Shown piece after piece: positions 60,686-64,000 of a stretch of DNA of 64,000 nucleotides (position 1 is the stretch's first letter; every line of letters starts with the position of its first letter). Made by a program: the position numbers and the translations under genes. The notes below the pieces were generated by a model. The model made no database searches. It was not told the origin of the DNA and worked only from the letters and a program-made list of their open reading frames with translations. The DNA comes from CAWAND01 sp963807065 (GTDB taxonomy: Bacteria > Chloroflexota > Anaerolineae > Anaerolineales > E44-bin32): assembly GCA_963807065.1 (NCBI GenBank), contig CAWDZQ010000003.1:744001-808000 (forward strand), written 5' to 3'.

Positions 60686-61114
60686 TTATCCCCAGTCTTG
60701 CCGGGGATCGTAGCGGCGCTGTCCCTTCTTGGCAGCGTGCCGCTTCTTGTTCACCAGCCTTCGTTCTTTGGCCGCCCTCGACGGCCTGGACGGTCGTCGA
60801 AACTTCGGCGGCGTGTCTGCGCGGCGAATGAGCCGCACCAGCCGGTCGATGGCCTCCTGGCGATTTTGACTTTGGGTGCGGTGTTCCCCGGCCTCAATCA
60901 CCAACTCGCCCGCCTTGGTCATCCGCTGGCCCGCCATGCGGGCAAGACGCTCCTTGACCGCCCCCGGCAGCGCCGGGCTGCCCATCGCATTCCATCTCAG
61001 CTGCGCGGTGGTGGCGACCTTGTTGACATTCTGGCCACCGGGGCCGGAGCCGCGCACGAAGCGCCAGCTCAGCTCAGACTCGTCGATGTGGATTTCAGCC
61101 GTGACGTCGATCAT
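60686..61114 (-). CDS. arfB: Alternative ribosome-rescue factor ArfB (peptidyl-tRNA hydrolase, YaeJ-like)
   Basis: The 142-residue product has the release-factor catalytic loop RFVRGSGPGGQNVNKVATTAQLRWN with the GGQ motif. It ends in a basic tail, RPSRAAKERRLVNKKRHAAKKGQRRYD, that enters the mRNA channel of stalled ribosomes. It hydrolyses peptidyl-tRNA on non-stop ribosomes. The ATG at 61114 is 33 bases from a Rex/CRP-like palindrome (61147-61164). Confidence 0.93.
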   Translation of the reverse strand: MIDVTAEIHIDESELSWRFVRGSGPGGQNVNKVATTAQLRWNAMGSPALPGAVKERLARMAGQRMTKAGELVIEAGEHRTQSQNRQEAIDRLVRLIRRADTPPKFRRPSRPSRAAKERRLVNKKRHAAKKGQRRYDPRQDWG

Positions 61115-61146
61115 GCGCCAAGCTTATCATGGCCATCGCCGACCGC

Positions 61147-61164
61147 TTGTGATGGATTTCACAA
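61147..61164. promoter_or_regulatory. TTGTGA-N6-TCACAA palindrome, copy D, upstream of arfB
   Basis: TTGTGATGGATTTCACAA, one mismatch to TTGTGAA-N4-TTCACAA and exact for TGTGA-N6-TCACA. It sits in the 70-base gap between the feoA stop and the arfB start. Confidence 0.5.
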
Positions 61165-61184
61165 TCTGGAGCGAGCCTTGTGTT

Positions 61185-61613
61185 TCAGGGGCTAGGGTCT
61201 GGTCCCACGTCGATGAGACGGCTGAGCTCGCCCGCGAGGGCCAGCTGGGCGTGGCCGGCGAGCACAACAGTGACCGGCGATTGGGCAAGCACCTCCACCT
61301 CTTCACCTACCGTCAAGCCCAGCGCCTCCAGACGTCGCCGCTTGACATGCGGAAGGCGCGTCAGATCCAGCACTCGCACTCGGCCCCCAGGTGCCACGGC
61401 CTGCAATCCCATCCGGTGGGTCCGCCGGTGCCGACGCCGAATGGCCCGGGACATCCAGCCAGCCAGGCGAGAACCAGCGGGATCCACGGTCGTGTAACCG
61501 CACGCCGGACAGCATGCCAATCGGCACCCTGAGCCCAACGGGCATGCGGCGCAGGAGGGGTTCTCGGCCGGATCGAACGGGTTGGCGCACATTGGGCAGG
61601 TGATCACCGACAT
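61185..61613 (-). CDS. feoA: FeoA-domain protein with N-terminal cysteine-rich zinc-ribbon
   Basis: The 142-residue product has two parts. Residues 1-45 are cysteine-rich (CPMCANPFDPAENPSC, CPLGSGCRLACCPACGY; nine or more cysteines), a probable zinc or iron-sulfur site. From about 68 a FeoA SH3-like domain follows (LQAVAPGGRVRVLDL, KRRRLEALGLTVGEEVEVLAQSP). FeoA supports ferrous-iron uptake by FeoB. The ATG at 61613 lies one base after the feoB stop, so it is the last gene of dtxR-feoB-feoA. Confidence 0.88.
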   Translation of the reverse strand: MSVITCPMCANPFDPAENPSCAACPLGSGCRLACCPACGYTTVDPAGSRLAGWMSRAIRRRHRRTHRMGLQAVAPGGRVRVLDLTRLPHVKRRRLEALGLTVGEEVEVLAQSPVTVVLAGHAQLALAGELSRLIDVGPDPSP

Positions 61614-61614
61614 C

Positions 61615-63605
61615 TCAGGCCCCCCAACCGAGGACAAAGAGCGCGGCCCGAAGTCCTCCACCAACAGCAATCGCCAAAGGGAAGATGAGAGCCAAAAGTG
61701 CGGCCGTTGTCCGCCAACCACGCTCTTTGACGATCATCAACACACTGGCCACACACGGCACGAACAAGGTGATGGTGACCATGGCGACCAGCACCTGCGC
61801 GGGGCTCATCAAGCCTTGTGCCTGGAGGACGTACAGACCGGCGGCGCCAAAGTCCCGTCGGAAGAAGCCGAGCACGAGGGCGGCGGCCGCCTGGGACGGC
61901 AGCCCTAGCCAACCCACCACCAGAGGCTGGCTGGCGCTGATGAGCCCCGGGAGCACCCCGCTTCGGTCGAGGAGGAACATGACCACCGACCCCAGCAGGA
62001 ACAGAGGGACCACTTCCCGGGCGTACCATTCCAGCCGAGCGACCGTTTTGGTCAAGACCAGCTTCGCTTCGGGAAGCCGCAATGGAGGCAGCTCGAGCAT
62101 CAGCGCCGATGGTGACCCGGGCATCAGGCGGCTGGAGAGCCAGCCGACAGCGAGCATCACAGCCAGGACCACCAGAAGCCAGACCGCCATGGCACCCGCC
62201 GAGACGGCCGCCAGCATCCCCATGACGACGCCGAGCTGAGCCGAACACGGCACAGCCAGAGCCAGGAGCAGGATTGCCAGCGTGCGCTCGCGCCGAGTTC
62301 TAGGATGCGCGTGGTCATCGTGGCCATGGTCACACAGCCGAGGCCCAGAACCATGGGCAAAACCGCTTTGCCATTCAGGCCGATCCGCTCGAACCAGCGG
62401 TTGGTGAGGACCGATAGGCGCGGAAGGTAGCCCGAGTCCTCCAGGCTGCCGAATGCCAGGAAGAAGGTGGCCACGATGGGCAATATGAGGGCAGCGGCAT
62501 AGGTGATGCCCATCGTCCACAGTCCATACGGCCCAACCCATAAGTCGGCCAGCCAACCGCCGCCAAAGGCAGCCTGAACCCACCCAGCCATCCAGGGGTT
62601 GATCAGGCCACCGAAGAGGTCACCTTCCAGCCAACCCACGAGCGTGCCAGCCCCGAACAAGCCCACGAAAGCAAACATTCCGAACATCACCAGCCCCAGC
62701 ACGGCCAGCCCCCACACCGGATGGATCGACCATCGGCCAAGACGATCGGCCCACCCCTGGCCGATGCTTCCAGGGTCGTGACAGACGATCCCTGCCAACC
62801 GCTCGGCAAACGCCAGGCGGGCGTTCAGAATAATGTCTTCCAACGGCTGGCTGAACATGGCTTGGGTTTGTTGGCGCAGGTCCCGCAATGGGCCCAATGA
62901 CTCCGCGGGCAACCGCTGGGACAGCCACACCTCGACGGTGTCATCGTGCGAAAGCCACAACACCGCCAGGGCGCGGCTGGCCATTGGTCCCTGCGGGAGC
63001 TCCCCTGCCAGCTCCCGAATGGCTCGCTCGACGGGCGCCGGATAGCTTACTTTGGGGACGGGGACGCGACGACTGTTGACGGCCGCCTGAAGTTCGGCCA
63101 GACCCTCCCCGCGAACGGCTTGTGTGGGCACGACGGGGATGCCAAGCCAACCTTCGAGCGCAGCGTAATCCAGGTCCAGGCCAAGGGCTTGCGCCTCATC
63201 CGTCATGTTGAGCGCCAGCACCACCGGCGATCCCATTTCCAGCAAATGTGAGGTCAGCAGCAGGGTGCGCCGCAAATGCTTGGAGTCCCCCACCTGTACG
63301 ATTCCCCTCAGCGGCTCGTGGAGAAGAACCTGTGCCGTGACGCGTTCATCATCCGAGAGCGAGGGCAGGGCCACGAGGCCCGGTGTGTCGATCACCATCA
63401 AATCCGGATCGGTCCTGCACGGGGCGCGGCGCACTTCCACGGTCGTGCCCGGGTAGTTGGCGATTTCGGCCAGGCTGCCGGTCAGCCGGGTGAACAGAGC
63501 TGACTTGCCCACGTTTGGCTGCCCAATCAGGGCCAGCAGCCCTTGTCTCGACTCAGCCAATCCGCTGACGGCCTCCGGGCAGGCCGGAGTGTGGCAGGCC
63601 GTCAT
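61615..63605 (-). pseudogene. feoB: Ferrous iron transporter FeoB, split by a one-base frameshift
   Basis: The first frame from ATG 63605 encodes the G domain (LALIGQPNVGKSALFTRLTG, VIDTPGL, LNMTDEA), the spacer and the first membrane helices as far as MATMTTRILE. The remaining helices (TLAILLLALAVPCSAQLGVVMGML to the C-terminus) are in another frame. Restoring one base at plus-strand 62298-62299 (TT, expected TTT) gives ILETRRERTLAI and a 663-residue FeoB of normal length. The intact operon on both sides argues for a sequencing error. FeoB is the GTP-driven Fe2+ importer. Confidence 0.88.
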
Positions 63606-64000
63606 GTCTTGACATGCTCCGAAGCCAGAGGGGTCCGGACGAGGACATGCGCGGCGACGGATTCGCCCACCACAATCGTTTGGTCGCCTCGGGCCAGCAC
63701 CAGGGTGCCGTCCAATGCCTCCCGGCCTTTCAAGGTAATGCCAACGCCCGGACGCAGGCCCCGCGCGTCCAGATAGGCCAGCACATCGGTCCGCTCAGGT
63801 CGAATTCTCACCACCTCGGCCGCCTGCCCTTCGGCCAGTGTGGTGAGCTGAACGGCTTCGGCGGATGCCGCCTTGGACGAGTACGGGATCGGATTCCCAT
63901 GCGGGCAGGCGACTGGCTGTCCCAACCAGTCGGCCAGGGGTTCGGTGACCGCCTGGCCAACGGCATGCTCCAAGGCGCAGGCCAGGTCGTGGACCTGCAC
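63602..64000 (-). CDS. DtxR/MntR-family metal-dependent regulator with C-terminal FeoA domain (N-terminal part beyond window)
   Basis: The visible 132 residues start in the DtxR dimerisation/metal-binding domain (VHDLACALEHAVGQAVTEPLADWLGQPVACPHGNPIP, with the metal-ligand residues ACxLEH and CPHGNPIP). They end in a FeoA-like SH3 domain (RTDVLAYLDARGLRPGVGITLKGREALDG). The DNA-binding winged helix lies beyond base 64000. Its stop overlaps the feoB ATG (ATGA), so the regulator is first in dtxR-feoB-feoA and probably represses its own iron-uptake operon when metal is sufficient. Confidence 0.9.
   Translation of the reverse strand: MQVHDLACALEHAVGQAVTEPLADWLGQPVACPHGNPIPYSSKAASAEAVQLTTLAEGQAAEVVRIRPERTDVLAYLDARGLRPGVGITLKGREALDGTLVLARGDQTIVVGESVAAHVLVRTPLASEHVKT

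Noticed and set aside
1..64000. Mobile elements, prophage, CRISPR, toxin-antitoxin or defence islands
   Set aside because: No transposase, integrase, repeat array, cas gene, toxin pair or restriction gene was found. The gene content is core metabolism, respiration, repair and signalling.

Overview
The window is GC-rich bacterial chromosome, densely coded, with short overlaps (ATGA, GTGA or TGATG) joining genes into operons. No rRNA, CRISPR array, insertion sequence, integrase or phage gene was seen. The gene set fits a free-living, aerobic or facultative heterotroph, most likely a member of the Chloroflexota (Anaerolineae-like). The hints are a GH57 glycogen-branching enzyme with GlgA and MalQ, a mycobacterial-type inositol-3-phosphate synthase, lipoproteins with Pro/Thr/Ser-rich linkers, GAF-type histidine kinases, and a caa3-type oxidase. 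The phylum is inferred from gene content and was not tested.

Layout. 1-5.9 kb (minus): ruvC (cut by the window edge), yebC, a DHA2 drug exporter with a palindrome over its promoter, then ino1, a zinc alcohol dehydrogenase and a DUF72 gene. 6-11 kb: a GAF histidine kinase, tRNA-Pro(CGG), a malic enzyme fused to a phosphotransacetylase-like domain, and tRNA-Arg(CCG). 11-16.2 kb (minus): a glycogen operon in which GH57 branching enzyme, glgA, malQ, a small zinc-ribbon gene and a YfcE-type phosphoesterase follow one another. 16.4-19.5 kb (minus): acyl-CoA dehydrogenase, etfB and etfA. 19.5-26 kb (plus): a TPR protein, two frameshifted genes, then yqeY, pgpH, ybeY and dgkA. 26-32.7 kb (plus): a large multi-GAF kinase, an alpha/beta-hydrolase fused to an acyl-CoA ligase, and a coupled AP-endonuclease/uracil-DNA-glycosylase pair. 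32.8-39 kb: deoxynucleoside kinase, DUF5996, a frameshifted class V aminotransferase, an M50-like protein with a degenerate active site, a DfsB-like protein, a tandem DUF427 protein and a DUF4870 protein. 39-50.8 kb (minus): copper and electron-transfer genes (CopC, thioredoxin-like lipoprotein, cupredoxin), a universal stress protein, a two-component system, and the cytochrome oxidase operon coxB-coxA-coxC2-ctaG-small subunit-coxC1-coxD-ctaB. 51-64 kb: a BNR lipoprotein, a membrane protein, a secreted GH5-like enzyme, a proline racemase-family enzyme, two unknown membrane proteins, a diguanylate cyclase, PepF, ArfB, and the iron-uptake operon dtxR-feoB-feoA.

Two features run across regions. 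First, an 18-bp palindrome of the form TTGTGA-N6-TCACAA recurs in non-coding gaps: five good copies and one degenerate. Several lie upstream of redox or electron-transfer genes (etfBA; the degenerate copy before coxB). It matches the Rex redox-repressor operator consensus and also the CRP-type consensus. Second, four genes (a lipoprotein, an HxlR-type regulator, a class V aminotransferase and feoB) are each broken by one base in a short run of identical bases. Homopolymer-length errors in the assembly explain this at least as well as gene decay.
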